Notes: generated by a model from the sequence alone, not told the origin. Positions 36,101 to 49,961 are shown, counted from the stretch's first letter. The stretch is DNA of 64,000 nucleotides from Prunella strophiata (GCA_036583965.1 JAZBQD010000030.1:109566162-109630161); one strand, 5' to 3'. Made by a program: numbers and translations.

Positions 36101-39100
36101 AAGCAGAAAAATCAATTGTTTATTTTGGTAGTAACAGCTGTGCATTGAATAATATTGTGTCTTATGAGAGTTTGACTGTATTGGAAACACACTAAGAAGT
36201 ACTTTGAGACATGAAAATAAGGACATCCCCTCTATCCAAACAAAATATCCACAGCATACTACGAGCTGCCAAAAGAGCCCAGCCAGATATGGTTCTGCCT
36301 CTACCCTGCACGTGAATAAATAATCAAGTGTTTGGCCTATGATTTTAAACATTTTGTGCAAGAACAGAATAAAGGACAGTAGTCCTTTCTAAGGAAAGTG
36401 CAGCAGGCATTCTTAACTAGAGAAACCCAGAGATAAACAATGATCTCTCACATACAGTAGAAACACAGTTCCTTCAGCTGATACTTTACACATCTTGCTT
36501 TCACAGAAAACAGGGCTATCCACTGGTGTTTACAGTTCTCAATGAGAATAATGTGAGAGAAAGCTGAGATCCTGCCTCTGATTTAGGTCTATTTGCACCT
36601 TAGGAAATCACTAAAGCAGAGAATATCAGAGCAGCTTGAGAGTAACCAGTTTAAAAGTTATCACAGCTTGGATGCTCAGTGTTTTTGTCATGACTCTAGG
36701 AAATGTGAGCAGAGAAACATTTGAGAAGCTGGCCCTGACATTATACAGCCATAACCACCTGCTCAGTTATGGATGGTCTCATGAATGACACTGGTTCTCT
36801 GGTATCCCAGGAGAAAATATCCAAGTATTCAGAGGTCTGAGGTGATATTAGAGACTTCCACTCACACACCACCTTGATTTTTGACATGGCTGGAACAACC
36901 AGTGAATCTTTCTGCCCTTAATGCTCCAAGGCACATCACACACCCAACCAGCAATCAGCAGCCATATAATACACATATTTATTTATATAATACATGTATT
37001 TAACAGTGCTTCCAAAATCACTGGCACAGACACAATCACTGTAGTGCTCCAAGCCACTATTTCCTGGATTTCCAAAGAACAGTTGTTATCTAGGTGATGC
37101 AAAACCTCATCACTTGTGCAAAACTCCAGCCAAGACTTCAGAGGGTGCCAAAGCAGATGTGCCACAGGCACTTGCTACTGTGCAGAGATTTGTGTCTGTG
37201 GCACTGAAACAGCTCCTGCAGTTACCCAGAGATAGCAGATCACAACTGTGGAGCTACAACCTGTTCCTGCCATTGCAAAAGCAAGTACTGCATCACCCTA
37301 GGGAAAAAAACATCTGAGGTGAGATGGCATCAGAAGATATTTAACAGGGTGTTAATCAATGGAAAGGAAAGAGCATGAGTTCAAGGGAAGTAAGGATGAG
37401 TGTTGGGAGCAGGGAGATGTCACACAAGTAGTGCTTCAGCCAGAGCACTGTCAAGACCTCTCAACAACACTGGTGAAGGTAAATGTTGCTGTTTTGGAAA
37501 GGAAAGGGCTCAGTCATTTGGGGGAAGGCAAGTTCTAAAGACCCAGCTGTGGGGCAGTGCAATGCTCTGCTGAATTTTCAAGCCTTACGTGGGTCGTGCA
37601 TTTCACACCCTCAACTTCCATGTCAGAGCTAGTTGAGAACAGGCTGCAAAATGAAGTTCACCTAAAACTTTCACAGGGGGATTTCCTACATTGAAAGTGT
37701 AGAACCACAAAGAGGTCGGGCTGATCTTTCACAGCATGAAACCTTGTGGCTCTGCACAAACTGCTGCTCTTTCTTTTCAAGTCATTGCTTACCAACATGC
37801 TCCAAACTGCACAAGCATCTAAGAGAGATGCTGCTTGGCACCTCTGACACTGAGAAATATTTCATTTGGTGCGCTCTAGACTGCAAAAAAGAGAAGACAG
37901 CAGTGACCCATGTGCTGCTCCCCTGCTGTAGATGCAGCTGCCTGCATAGCCAGAAAGTTTCCTTTATAAAACAATCTCACACAGTTGCTCCAGTGACTCA
38001 TTGCTAAAGTACTTTTGTTTGGTTCAGGGCCATGTCTAAAGGGACCTCCACCACAGCCCACAGGATGACCCTACTGTCCACTACCAAGTGACCACCAGAT
38101 GCTATTGCAACACAAGACATCTGGGCAGAATTTATCAGCCTGATACCATCGGCGGATTTCAGACATTCATTTTCCAGCCTGCGTTCAGCTGTGTCCTACT
38201 TTCAGGACTCTCTGGTATTAAACATACTCACTGGTGAAAGGGTTATGTGGCTAAAACCAAAATAAGCATCCCCTGAAGCCATGAGACAGTTCATTACCAG
38301 AGCTCCCTTCTCACTGAACCATTTCACCTGAGAAGAGCAAACTAAAGACTATATAAAAAGCCAGTAACTTTTAGGACTTATATCCCCCCCACTAGTTCTT
38401 GGAAGCTATAATAAATTTACATATTGGGTTGTCATCTTCAATTGCTAAGTTCAAGGACTGGCTTAACTTTTCCCATTTATCACAACTCAAACATCAGCAC
38501 CAGCCAATTATGCAATTAACAAAGATGCAATTAACAGTTCACAACCTTGTTTCTTAAGAAGAGTGAGGTTTGTGGGATCAAGCAAAGTACCAGCTTAATT
38601 CCTTCCTCTTCCCCCCAACATCCCTTGTAGCCCTTTAACAAACCTTGCAAAAATAAAAAAAAAATTAAAAAAAAAATAAAATTCCAAAGAGGTTCTCTTC
38701 TCAAGGCAAGAGAAAAGACAAAACTAAGACAGTTCTGTAAAGTTAGCTCTTGAGTCCAGGGATTTTTTGTTAGAGGGAAAAAACATTAACATCAGGAGAT
38801 ATCAGAGAACCCATGCCAGAATTCATCTGCCCTTTCTGTGCACTTCTGTGCACTTTTCTCAAAGCAGTTATGGAACAACAGCTTGCCTTCCCTCTACACA
38901 GTCTATTAGGGAATGCAACATCCAATGCAAAACATTTCTATGTCATCTGTTGCTATCTCTCAGTTCTAAATTCACCCTTTGTAAAAACATCTGTAATGCT
39001 GCTGTAGCTGGATTTTCTATTCTCTCTCCTAGTTACCCCAGATAAGGGCTTGCAAGAGCAGATTTGCAGTAGGAAAGGGAAGTCACAGAAAGAAATTACA

Positions 39101-40420
39101 GTAAGAAATGCTACTGCATGAGAAATTGTGGCTTCCATCTTACACTGTTCCTTTGCTTTCTCCTGGGGGGAGACCTTTTACTGTCCACTGGGGGAAATAG
39201 GAGAGCAGGAATGGGAGGAGCTGGGTTTGGATTTTTAAAACCAGAGCTGTTGGTCATCTTCCAATTCTAGAAGAGCAACACTTCAACCAAGTACAGCTTT
39301 CATTTAAAAGATCATTAAAAAAAAAAAAAAAAAACCCTGCTGAAGTCCTACAGTCTGCAACAGGAAAACCAAGGCTCTGAACCACCACAGAAAAAGCAAA
39401 AGTAACACACAGCCTTTGCCCACCAAGACACATGCAGAGATAATAATGAAACAAGTTTCAGTAAGTGCCCACATGGACCTAAAGGAGAGAGCAGGTAACA
39501 TGAAAATTTCCATGCACACAGCCATGGTGAGAATAGGGCACTGTTGTCAGAAAAGGGTAGGAGGGAAGATATCACCTCATTCTCATGCCATGGTTCTGAG
39601 CAGAAGCCCATAAATAGGAAGCAAACACAAGAGGTTTTAGAGAGGTTCAAAAAAAAGCAGGAGTTCCTTGCTTTGCTTCCAAAGCCCAAGCCTTTTACTT
39701 TGAAAAGCAGCCAGCACCTCCCTGTGTGGCTGTGATTACATTCAGGGGCAAAATAAATGCCATTAATGCTATTGCACTAATAACAGAAATTGTTCTTTTG
39801 CTGGTGGGACAAGAATGAGACAAGATCTGATCATGCTTACACAATGCTTGAGAGATGGTGCTCCAGATAGAAAATCATTTGGCTGAACTAAATCTGAACC
39901 AGCCATTTAAAAAATCTGAAAGCTTTAAGAACATTGAGAAACATTCCAGAGCATGGGGCCTGCAGGAAGTGCTTATGATCCCCACTCTTCCTTCTCCTTT
40001 TTACACAAATTGACTGTTACAGACATTTTCTTCAGACAAAAAAAATACATCCACCTCAACTATGAAGCCAAAAGTCTACAGTTCTTCAGCATCTGGGCAA
40101 AATATCTCTGTATGACTGTTCAGCACTTGAAACAATTATTTACAGATTAGAAAAAGAAGCATGAAGTGCTTACAGGCACTTTTAAGGGCTTGTGCTTGGG
40201 ATCCTGTTCATATCTATCTCTGACAAAAGTTAATTGGACATTAATATTACCATGGTTGTAACACAGCCATACAACTGGAAGATTTCTGCTCCAACACCAG
40301 AGCAGCTAGGTTTAAAAGACTGTGTAGGCTTCAGCTTCATAAATATTTTCAAAAAGCAGGGGTTGGGAAAGCAATTCCATGGGGAAGAGGGTGTCAGGTT
40401 TAAGCTTGCAATATTTGTCA

Positions 40421-40489
40421 CTCTTGTACCAGTGACAAAAATAAGACTCTCAGTCTTATTTTTATCACTGGTTCAAGAGTCCTTGAACC
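40421..40489. repeat. Near-perfect hairpin (28-bp arms) with a nested palindrome
   Basis: The left arm is 40421-40448 and the right arm 40452-40479. They pair at 26 of 28 positions around a 3-base loop. The right arm overlaps a second perfect palindrome, GGTTCAAG/CTTGAACC at 40470-40489, so two mutually exclusive stems are possible. The loop is shorter than in a typical microRNA precursor. The origin is unknown: it could be a decayed inverted-repeat transposon or an inversion-duplication. Confidence 0.85.
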
Positions 40490-42132
40490 ACTAGAATTCA
40501 ATCTTTTTATAGTACAAAGTATTCCACAAGTACTTAGTGCTTTACAGTGGGCATTCTATGTAAAAAGCCAAGTTGGGCTCCTGGAGAAGGGAACAGCTTT
40601 TCCATTTCTTAATTATTTACTCATCTGGTTTTTATCTTGCATAATTGGAACCTGCAGAAGTATCAGATATAATTCACCAGAGCACACCAATGGCACTGGG
40701 TACATGCTATGAATTACTTGGGAAAAGTTCACTCTATAAACAGCTCCTCTCTGCTCAAAAAGTTCTCACAAACTGCAGTTGCAGGTCTGTTTACAAGAAT
40801 TGTGAGAAAACAAACCTCAAATACAACCCAGACACCTTCACTTTTACTTTAAGAGAGCAATGCTCCTTGAGAGACCAGCTCAGGCAGAGACCAGCTGCTT
40901 TTGGTTCCTTAGCTCTGACATCAGTGAGCTAATTGTTATCACTGATTGGCCCCAGGATTGTTCCAGGTCTATAAAATCTTTATGATGAACAGTTGCTCAT
41001 AAACATGTTCAAACAACTGCATTTAGTAGCTGAGTAGAAAAACTCTGGATGTGACTCAGGTGGTTTCTCTTGCTCTGAGGAGCTGTTGTCAGGGTTTATC
41101 TTCCAGGTGTACCAACCTTCAGCAAGGGACTCTGTCACTTCAGTCTCAAGTGAACATTATTCTCCAGGGAAGAGCCAAGAAAAGTTACACCAGCCTTGAT
41201 TAATCTCAGTTTCTTTCTCTCCTCTCACCCTGACACCCTGAACTTCCATTTTCAGACCCACCATTGACAGCATTTCCACATCCAGTGCAGCAGCTTCAAC
41301 AGCACATGCTGCTAATTAGCCTCATTTACCTGTCAGGCTCAACAATTTGTTGATGAATACTTAACTCCCTTCTGTAGAACAAAAACATTTTCTGAACTTG
41401 GTCCAACTTTCTTCCTCTTCTCCTCTGATAGCAAATATAAATACAATTTTTGTCATTACAAGTCAGGGATGAGATATATTGTCCTAAAAGGTCTGATAGA
41501 GGAAAAAAATAAACTGACTGCTGAGCCTTGGTGGGATTGTTATATGTATCACTAACAACCAAATCTTGTAGGAAAGAACCTCTTTTTGAGACATTTTGCA
41601 AATAAAAATAGCTAAGGGAAGAGAGGAATCACAATCAGGAAAAGAAACTGGTAATCCTGGAGCTTCTTGCTAGCAAAAATAAACATCTGCATGTCAGGAT
41701 TTTCCCTGCTCTCACAGTTTTGGGCTGGAAAGTAATTTTGGAGACTAGAAATTCTCTGGCATTAGTGTGTTGCACTTCCTCCTATATAAGGCATCAAACA
41801 AAAATAATAAAGGCATTTTATTGACTATTCTGTCAGCTCAAAGCAGTCTCTTGAGCCTGAAATAGTTCCTCTTCTGCTTCCTAAGAAATTCCCCCAGAAT
41901 TTCCCTTTCTCCCTCTCCATTTTGATAAGGCTATATCCACTACCTGAACTTACTACAAAACTTCCAAGGGAGGGAGTTTTCCTCTTTCCTTCCTTGGGCT
42001 GATAACATTTACCAAGGGGGTTTTATAATCCTGGCTCAGTGTGAAAGAGCTGCAGACTGGACAGGAAAAAAACCCACACTTTTTAAATGGATCATTTTGG
42101 AGCTTTACAATCTTAACAGCTCAATACTGTTC

Positions 42133-42375
42133 ATAGGATGGTTTGGGTTTTAAGGGATCTTTAAGATCATCTCATTCCCCCTCCATGAGCAGGAACATCT
42201 TCCACTGGACTGGGTTGCTCAGAGCCCCACCCATCCTGGCCTTGGGTTCTTACTTAGTGTTCAGTAACTCAATTATTGTCAAGTTACAGCCTCTCTAAGT
42301 TTTCCTTGCCCTTTCCATCATTTCAGGCAACAATACCCTCTTGACTCTGTTTTTACAAGAAGCCTGAACCAGCCT
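42133..42375 (-). mobile_element. CR1 LINE 3' end, minus strand
   Basis: In reverse orientation, the block begins with CATAGGATGGTTTGGGTTTT, AAGGGATCTTTAAGATCATC, CCATGAGCAGGAACATCTTC and GGTTGCTCAGAGCCCCACCC. It continues with weaker CR1-like text to about 42375. The first 110 bases are clear and the extension is less so. Confidence 0.8.
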
Positions 42376-44844
42376 TGTACCCATCTAGCTGTGCATGTAC
42401 CTTGTCCCTCTGTGGGAGCTTAGTAACAAAGGAAGAACTCAAATAATTGTGTGATTTCCATGCAAGCAGAGGAGCTCAGCCCATTGAACATTGGAGCTGC
42501 AAACTATTTGCAGAAATTTAAAGTAGGTGGAGGTATTTCAGTGTAGGGAGGTTTCTGCAAGTAACAGACTCACAACAGGATTAGGCTTCCATCCTCATTT
42601 TTATGAGACAGAATTATTTCACATAGGGAACCTCTAATCCAGGTGACACAAAACCCTTTAAGGCAAGTAGTAACTACAATGGGAGGGAAAGGCCATGAAA
42701 AAAAGCAAGGAGAAATACCTGCCAACCACACCCATACTGTGCAAGAACTTCCCACATATTTCAATCCATTTTGGTCCTTCTTGCCTGTATCTGTCTTATG
42801 AGGAGCTGTATTCAGGAATTCCTACCACTTGATATAATTAATACATAATTCATGTGTGGAAGGCCAGAGGAAGGGTAGTGAGGCATTTTTATTTCACCCA
42901 TCTTCTCTCCTACTCCAGTAAGTTTCTCCCCAGTTTGTATCTAGCAAGAACCTCACACACATCCAGTCAGTAAGAAGGCTAAGTAACCATTTCAGAGATT
43001 ATGGCACGCTTGCACAGAGGTTGAGGTCTCCAAAGTGATGCTAGTAACCCAGACTGGATCATCACTCTTCAAAACCAGGTCTCATTTTTACATCTCCAGA
43101 TCATCCACTTTAGAATATTAGTATTGGTCACTGTTGTATTAATCCAAACATTTGCCTCCAGGACTCTACATAATTTAATCTAAGGCTCAATTTAGCTGCT
43201 TGGTTGTTGACTACTCCAGAGTCAGGCAATATCACTGATTTAAGGGTTAATTTGTGCAGATGCCAGAGGGAAAAAAGCTCCCAGTGAAGAAAAAAATTTA
43301 AATCCTTATTTCCATGTTAACATTCTAGCCTACAATACCTCTGTAGGTTAAAGAGCACTAAAACAAACCATTATATAGGGAGTACTAGAAGCAGATGTTC
43401 AGGCAGGAACTGCCTCCAAAATAAGAAAAAATACAAAACAGATTCAGCTGAATGAATCCTTGTCTCTTTCTGTATTGTCACTTGGGAGCTACTTCTTTAA
43501 GGCTACAGTTTCCTAAAAGGTAACGCCTCACACACCTATGCCTTTTTCACATAACTAATCTCTTGAAAGAAGAGATCTTTAACCTTGAGAATAATAATTT
43601 ATTCACCAAAAGAGGAAAAAAAATATTTTGTTGGAACTGGAAGATAAAGAGCAGTGGAAACTCTCAGAAAGGCAAAAAGGAATTGAGAAAGAAGAACTTT
43701 TGTGGGAGCTGTCAGGAGGACTTTACAAAAAGGAACCATGTGTTTTTGGTCTCATTCCAGAAGCTTCATCAAAGGGCACAACACCACCACCCACCCCTAG
43801 TCACAAGGAATAAACCTCACCCATGAGCACGAGGGTCAAGGGGGGGATACCCCTCATGCTGCTTAGGCTGTGCTTCCTGAGATGCCACAGTGTCAGATCT
43901 GCAGGACTCAGTCCCAGGAGGGCTTAGGGCATGCAAAACTGGGCTAGGTGGGGCTGGGAACACTTGCTAGGGATTTAGAGGGAAGAAATCCCTCCCTGTG
44001 CCAAGAGTCTTTCCAACAGGAAGAAAGCAAATGGGAGGCACTTCCCGGCCATACAGCAGCAGCATTCTCTTGAAAAGCTAAATGCTCAATGTGGCACAAA
44101 AAGTTATCTTCACACAGAGAATAAAACATGTCTTAAGAGAATGGGATGAGAGCCCACTACTGAAAATTACAGACAGATGTCATGCCAAACTGCCTAATGC
44201 TGACCCCACAGGCAGCAGAGACACGACGTCCCTCTGGAATCTGAGTGCAAAAATCCTTCTCATTATTGGATTTGCCTTCACACAAGGCGATCGAGCAGAT
44301 GGCAGACACAACATTTCTCAGAAATAACAGCTGGAAATATGGGTGCCATGGATCTTGAATTCTCTGGTCTGAGAATTCAACCAGACCAGACTTTACATGA
44401 AACCACCAAATACCCACAAGACTGTAGCATCACTTGCTCAGAGTTGAATTCTGTTCACTTGCATACCAAGAGCGTGCTTCCTTCCCCCTGAAACTTGAAA
44501 TGAAACGTGCCACTTTTAGCATCAGTCCCCTGAGCCACCAAACTCTTCCCATTTTACAAAGCCACAGACTGCTTCAATTTAGTCTGAGAGCTATTTAGAA
44601 TGGCTGTTCTGAAATCAAGAACACAGTCTAGTTTTCCAAGGCTTCCAGTCTGCTACGTGTGCGAGGTCACACACAGTCTGTTTTTGGCCAGACACCTCTA
44701 GAGTTTTGCCATTTTCCTTCAAACCCTTGGGAGATGTTTATTTATGTTTGAATTCTGGAAACTGATCTATTATAAACTGAAATTCCTGCGCATTTTATGT
44801 CCATACACAGAGATAAATTCCTCTTTACCAAAGCTATTTATTTA
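42376..44844. other. Intergenic DNA, nothing coding recognised
   Basis: AT-rich sequence with no identified mobile element. A short perfect palindrome (TTGAATTCTC and GAGAATTCAA around a 6-base loop) lies at 44355-44380. Confidence 0.55.
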
Positions 44845-45308
44845 AAAGCCAGGGAAGCTCTGCTGCAGGACCTGGATGTGGTACAGTGGAGCAAAAAAGG
44901 GGCAACAGGGGTGGGAAAGGGTCTGGAGCACAAATCTGGTGAGGAGCAGCTGAGGATGTTCAGCCTGAAGAAAAGAAGGCTCAGGGAAAACCTTTTCACT
45001 CTCTACAATTATTTGAAGGAGGCTGTAGCCAGGTGGGGATCAGCCTCTTCTTCCAGACAACAAGTGACAGGACCAGAAGTGGCCTCAAGTTGTACCAGGG
45101 GAGGTTTAGATTAGATATCAGGATATCAGCACTGGAACAGGCTGCCCAGGGAAATGATGGAGTCACTATCTGTGGAAGTGGTCAGAAAATGTGTAGAGGT
45201 GGCACTTGAGGGCATGGTTTAGTGGTGCACACAGCAGTGGTGCTGGGTTGACAGTTGGACTTGATGATCTTAAGGGACTTTTCCAACTTTAATGATTCTT
45301 TGATTCTA
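44845..45308 (+). mobile_element. CR1 LINE 3' end
   Basis: CR1 tail in + orientation: GGTCTGGAGCACAAATCTGG, GGATGTTCAGCCTGAAGAAA, TACCAGGGGAGGTTTAGATT, CACTGGAACAGGCTGCCCAG, GACTTGATGATCTTAAGGGA and an end at AATGATTCTTTGATTCTA. Confidence 0.88.
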
Positions 45309-48129
45309 CAGCTTTCCACCAGGAGCAAAGCATGCACCATCACTCATTCATTCATTACTTGCAAGAAGGAAAATCTTTTCAGATCAGAAATGCCTTTGAT
45401 AATCTTTCAGTCCCCAGAGCCTGTCTGTGGCCCACAACAAGCTCTTAAACAAGCAATGGGGAATTCCAGCAGCATGGGGAAACACAGGAAAACCCAAAGG
45501 CAGCACCCCACCCACCACCTGCACAGCTGGGCTGGTGTGACTGCAGCACAGGGAGGGAGCAGGCACAGAGTGCACAGTAGATAAGGGAAATTCAAAGAAT
45601 TACAACTGCATAAAGTTTGCTAAAACAAACAAACATAAAAACCAGGCCAGCCACCCACAGCAGGGCACCTGAAGATAAGGATCCCAATCCAAGACTCAGC
45701 TGTCACCACAGCACATTTTGCAGCCTGAAGCCCCAGGCAGTCCCCCAGGGAAGCAGAGGACACTCCTTCCCACTGAGCCACAAGGGTGGCTATGCAAACA
45801 CTTGCTGCCACCACCCACAAACTTCCAGAAGACTGCTTTTAAATTAGGGACAATTTCAAAACCTAGAATCCTTGAAGGGGAAGCCACTGTTGTTTTTGAC
45901 TATGGATCAGCATGTATCCCTTTCAAAGATGTCTTAAATCTCTCTCCTTGAACTAATTATAGGGCAGGCCTGCAAATGATGCCTCATGTTGTTTATAAGG
46001 TTGCTTTCAGATAAGACCAGAAGTAATCGCACAGTTTCGGTACAGGCTGTTGCATCATAAAACTTTCTCTAAGAAACCAGGCTGTAATTTCCACTTGCAA
46101 ACTCACTCATTAGCTTTCTATTAACTAATGGCTTTCACCTAAAGGTAAAAGGACTGTAACTGTGGTTACATGAGAGGAGAGCATTTAAAGAAATGACAGG
46201 AAATTGCCTTGATGTGGGAAAGGAATAGCAAGGTGGCATTTTTCAGCTCAGGGTACACTCAGGATTTCACAGAGTCATGGAGAAAGGTGCCTCCCTCACC
46301 TTCCTACAAGCACCACTAACAACAGTCACTTTGCATAAATCTGTTCTCAAAAGCCAAAGGCATGCAAGGAAGGGAGGGGAATAAAAAACAGACTTGAAAA
46401 AATTACCAATGACTAAGCTACCAAGCCTTGCCAGGTGCACAATGAGAAGCTTCCACCATTCATCTGCTAGGTGAGTTTAGCTAATCCTTTTATAACCACT
46501 GCAGCTGCTGCCTGCTCCACCTTGTACAACCATTCATTCAGTGCCCAGTGCTGGATGGTGCCAGGTGAAGTGGAAGAGCTGAAAAAGCAAATCAGTTCCT
46601 TCAGTTTGTCTTGCCACTTAGCTCACAACCACTTTGATGTCAGTGTCACACTCTGTGGTCACCACACAGGAAGAATTTTAGTGCTCCAAGAGCATTAGAA
46701 CTTCAACAGCAGCCTTTAGACCCTTTCTCACTCTCCTGCACTGGAAAGGGACAATTGGAATCCATTTGCTTTGGGACATAAAGCCCTGCTATTCTACTGG
46801 GAACATTGGGTTACTTCACTACTTAATTAATTTAATTTTAATGCAGGCTGAGCTAGTGTGCTCAATACATGGCCTTGCACATATGACACAAAAGTTGGAT
46901 GATGAAGATTGTCAGGAAGATCATAATTTTACAATTTAATCATATGCTTTACAAGTTAATAATATATTTTACAATTTAATAATATATTTTAATTGCACCC
47001 ATTCCTTAGTTATTTCAGGCAGGTTAGCATGTTAAAGAGTTACTAATTAGCATTTGAATTCTTCATGAAGTGATTATTCATTGCAAAGCCTTACTCAGTT
47101 AATTATTTTAACCTCTGGAAAAAGTCCTAAATAATTCCTCCAGCTGATTTAAATGATCAATAAATGGCTCAAATTTTAAATTTGAAAAAAAATTTAGAAA
47201 GAAAAAAACCTGTTAGTTACCAAAGTTCCATTTCATTTAAACCAGAAATAGAAAATAAGAAAAATTAAATATCAAATAGAAATTGTTTTAAGTGTTTATC
47301 CACGTGGTGCATGAAACATCTTACACCAGCTCAACTGAACAGACAGGAATAGCTCTCTCCTTTGGGGTACTAGGAGCAACAAGTTAAGTCAGCTCAAACC
47401 AGAAGGAAATGTTATTTCAACTAAACAGCACTGAATTAGCTAAATTAAGGGTCAGGTGCTCCAGCAAGACCATCTGAAGCATTCCTGTGGCTCAATTCTG
47501 CTTCCTTAAAAACGACCTGCATTTCTCTCTCTTTATGCACAAGCTTAACTTCAGCAGGGAAGTAACAGCAGCACGTGGATGGCAAGAGAGCTCAACATGC
47601 ACAATTCAGACACAATTTGCTATCTTAATTCTGATCTCGGTCATTCCCCAGTCCAAAACTTCTGAAGAGGCATTTCTGAGAACCAGAAACTCCACAGGGA
47701 CTCCGTGGGAGGAAGGCAGCAAAAGGCAGGGACACAAACCAGCTGTGCTGGAACAACCACCCTCGTTTTCCTGGAGTCAGGATCAAAACTGTCAGAAAAA
47801 CTGACCCTCCAGAAGAGTGATACAACTTTCAGGAGCTCTGCCTTGTGGGTCATTCCTGTCTGCTGCCACTGCACCTTTAAAAAGCTGTTAGCTGGCCACA
47901 CCTGCCAAAATGTTTATCTGTTTCTGAATCAGGAGATTATCATAAGGACCACCTGTATGTACAGAGAGAGGGGACATGGCCACAGTAGCACAGAGCACCA
48001 GCTGCTAGGCCAGGCACCTTCAGCATGGCCAGAGACCTCACTGGAGAAGTCAGGAGAGGCTGCTGGGGAACCCTGGTCCAGCAGAACACGTTTGCTCCTG
48101 GTATTTTGGCAGCTTTATGTGGAATGGAA
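45309..48129. other. Intergenic DNA, nothing coding recognised
   Basis: The stretch is mixed composition with an AT-rich part around 46.9-47.3 kb that includes short repeated units such as TTTACAATTTAATAATATAT. Open frames of up to about 166 codons (47705-48205) run partly into the next CR1 copy and are not read as genes. Confidence 0.55.
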
Positions 48130-48424
48130 CATCTGCACAAAGCTGAGAGGGCAGATAAACTCTTCTCTTGTCACAGGCGACCACAATGAGAGGACACAGC
48201 CCTAAACTGCACCTGGGGAGGTTCAGGCTGGACATCAGGAAGAATTTCTTCACAGAAAGGGTTGTTAAGCATTGGAGTGGGCTGCACAGGGAGGTGGTGG
48301 TGTCAGCACCCCTGGAGCTGTTCAAGAAACAACTGGTGGCACTCTGGTCTGGCTGACAAAGTGGTGGTCAGACAAAGATTAGATTATCTCAGAGGTCTTT
48401 TCAAACCTAAATGATTCTGTGATA
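48130..48424 (+). mobile_element. CR1 LINE 3' end
   Basis: The tail includes GCACCTGGGGAGGTTCAGGC, TGGACATCAGGAAGAATTTC, GGAGGTGGTGGTGTCAGCAC, CCTGGAGCTGTTCAAGAAAC and the end AAATGATTCTGTGATA. The 5' limit is uncertain and could lie up to 150 bases further left. Confidence 0.88.
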
Positions 48425-49457
48425 GGAATGACCATCAGTGCCTCAGTTTCACTGACAACAGGGAGGCAGGAAGGAAACAAATATGGAATAAGCTCCCATA
48501 AATGTACACCCTTGACCTGAAACATGAACCTCCTCAGTGGGGAGGGAGGCAACCACAGGAGTCCAGCAGAGACAGGCAGGACACACTGTTTATGTCACAG
48601 AAGCCAGTGATAGCAGATGGTTTGCCCCAGAAAGAGGGCTGCTGAAAATTCATAAGCAGGGCTTGGCCATGAGGAGAGAGGGAAGAACCCAGAAATCCAG
48701 GTCTTGGCTCACCCCAGGAAGCCAAGGAGCAACAGCCAGGAACAGCACCAGCACCTTCCCCACACAGAGCTTCCTCTGTGGGAAGAGAACCTTGGCTAAA
48801 CCACTGCTTCCACCATCAGCATCATCCTGGAGCACACAGAGAGGAACAATCACTCAGATACTTGTGCTCCTTTAATCTACAAGATCCTATGAGGATGACA
48901 AAAGGAAGCCCAAACTCCACATTCATTCCCATCTCCACTCCTGCTCCATTTTGGATTTTTTTCTGAGAAAGTACCTGATTTAAAAGCCTCCTCAAAGAAA
49001 CTCTTTTCATTTTCCTAATAGGTTTATTATTTTGTTGGGAGATGTGCAGCTTTGGTGGTATTTAGCAGTTTGCAGGATGGTGCCTACACCTCCTGATAAA
49101 TACAACACCCATCAGGTTTCTCCATTTTCTTTGATTTCAGCTGGCTGCAGAACAAGAATCCCTTCACTGGGCTGAGAGCTGAGGGCTAGTCAGTGCAGGG
49201 CTTGTGACTCACATCCGTCCTACACAGGAAAACACATTCTTTGTACTGCAGGAATGTATGCAAAAGCAAACACACAGTGAATCTACATGCACAGCCTATA
49301 AATAATATATACCCAAAAATTATATGACACACCATGTTTTACATACAAAAAGTGAAAGAAAACAGCAAATGAAGCACCAGTAAATATTCTCTCTTATAAG
49401 GAACACTTCTAACACTTCACCTCTAACAAAAATTAAGAGCCTCTCACTCTTTTGCAG
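48425..49457. other. Flank of the second B7 gene (promoter or intron)
   Basis: About 1 kb has no CpG island. TATA-like AT-rich text lies at about 49299-49316 (TATAAATAATATATA). The start-codon exon that follows has its own good acceptor, so this is more likely intron between a distant non-coding exon and exon 49458-49540 than promoter. No exon was identified here. Confidence 0.4.
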
Positions 49458-49540
49458 AGACACAAGCAGCAGCTGAAGTGTCTGGTGGAGCTCGTGACAG
49501 GGACGGATTCCCAAGGGCTGGGAGGCACAAAAATGAAATG
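49458..49540 (+). CDS. Second B7-family gene: 5' UTR and start-codon exon
   Basis: The ATG at 49533-49535 has A at -3 and is followed by AAA and TG|GTAAGC, so coding starts M-K-W with a phase-2 intron. Bases 49458-49532 are 5' UTR, and only 49533-49540 is coding. A strong acceptor (CTCTCACTCTTTTGCAG) sits just before 49458, which suggests that an upstream non-coding exon exists. The phase-2 break after M-K mirrors ICOSLG exon 1. The start is supported by the join TG|G GAG to the signal-peptide exon, which gives an unbroken hydrophobic leader. It was found by phase matching and has no long open frame of its own. Confidence 0.7.
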
Positions 49541-49961
49541 GTAAGCTATGCTTTTCCTTGAGCTGTGAAGGAGCTGAAGTTTGGGAGCAGAAGGAATTTA
49601 ATTTAATTACCAACAGCAAATAATCTCAAGATCAAGCTATGACTATATAGATGCAATTAACATTGTCTATATGTGAAGGCAAGAGGGAAGTACAGGTCTG
49701 GTTTTGGCAAATGAAGCCTTGTCCCATCATGAACACTGAGAAACCTCAGTTCTACAGTCAGCAGATAAAACCCACACCAAGACTAGATGGCAAAACAAGC
49801 CAGGGTTTCTAACCCATCCAGCTTCCAATCCAAATTACCTTCACAGATGAGGGAGCTGGGAAAGATGGCATAAATTACACCAGAGAAAAGGTCTTTGATC
49901 TCTGCTCTAGCATTCCAACAAAGCATTTGACCTTTCTCTCTTCTCTTCTCCTTCTCATTAG

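Larger units (their letters stand above)
31669..42132. other. Long intergenic stretch, mostly featureless
   Basis: About 10.5 kb has no recognisable coding exon on either strand. It includes a tandem duplication at 32995-33138 and a hairpin at 40421-40489, listed separately, and A-runs near 35346, 38650-38680 and 39317-39335. Open frames of up to about 113 codons occur on both strands, but they lack domains and splice context. Confidence 0.55.

Noticed and set aside
40421..40489. Hairpin read as a tRNA or microRNA gene
   Set aside because: There is no cloverleaf or A/B box arrangement, and the loop of 3 bases is too tight for a typical microRNA precursor. I kept it only as an inverted repeat.
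47705..48205. 166-codon + strand open frame
   Set aside because: It runs into CR1 sequence and has no domain or splice support.
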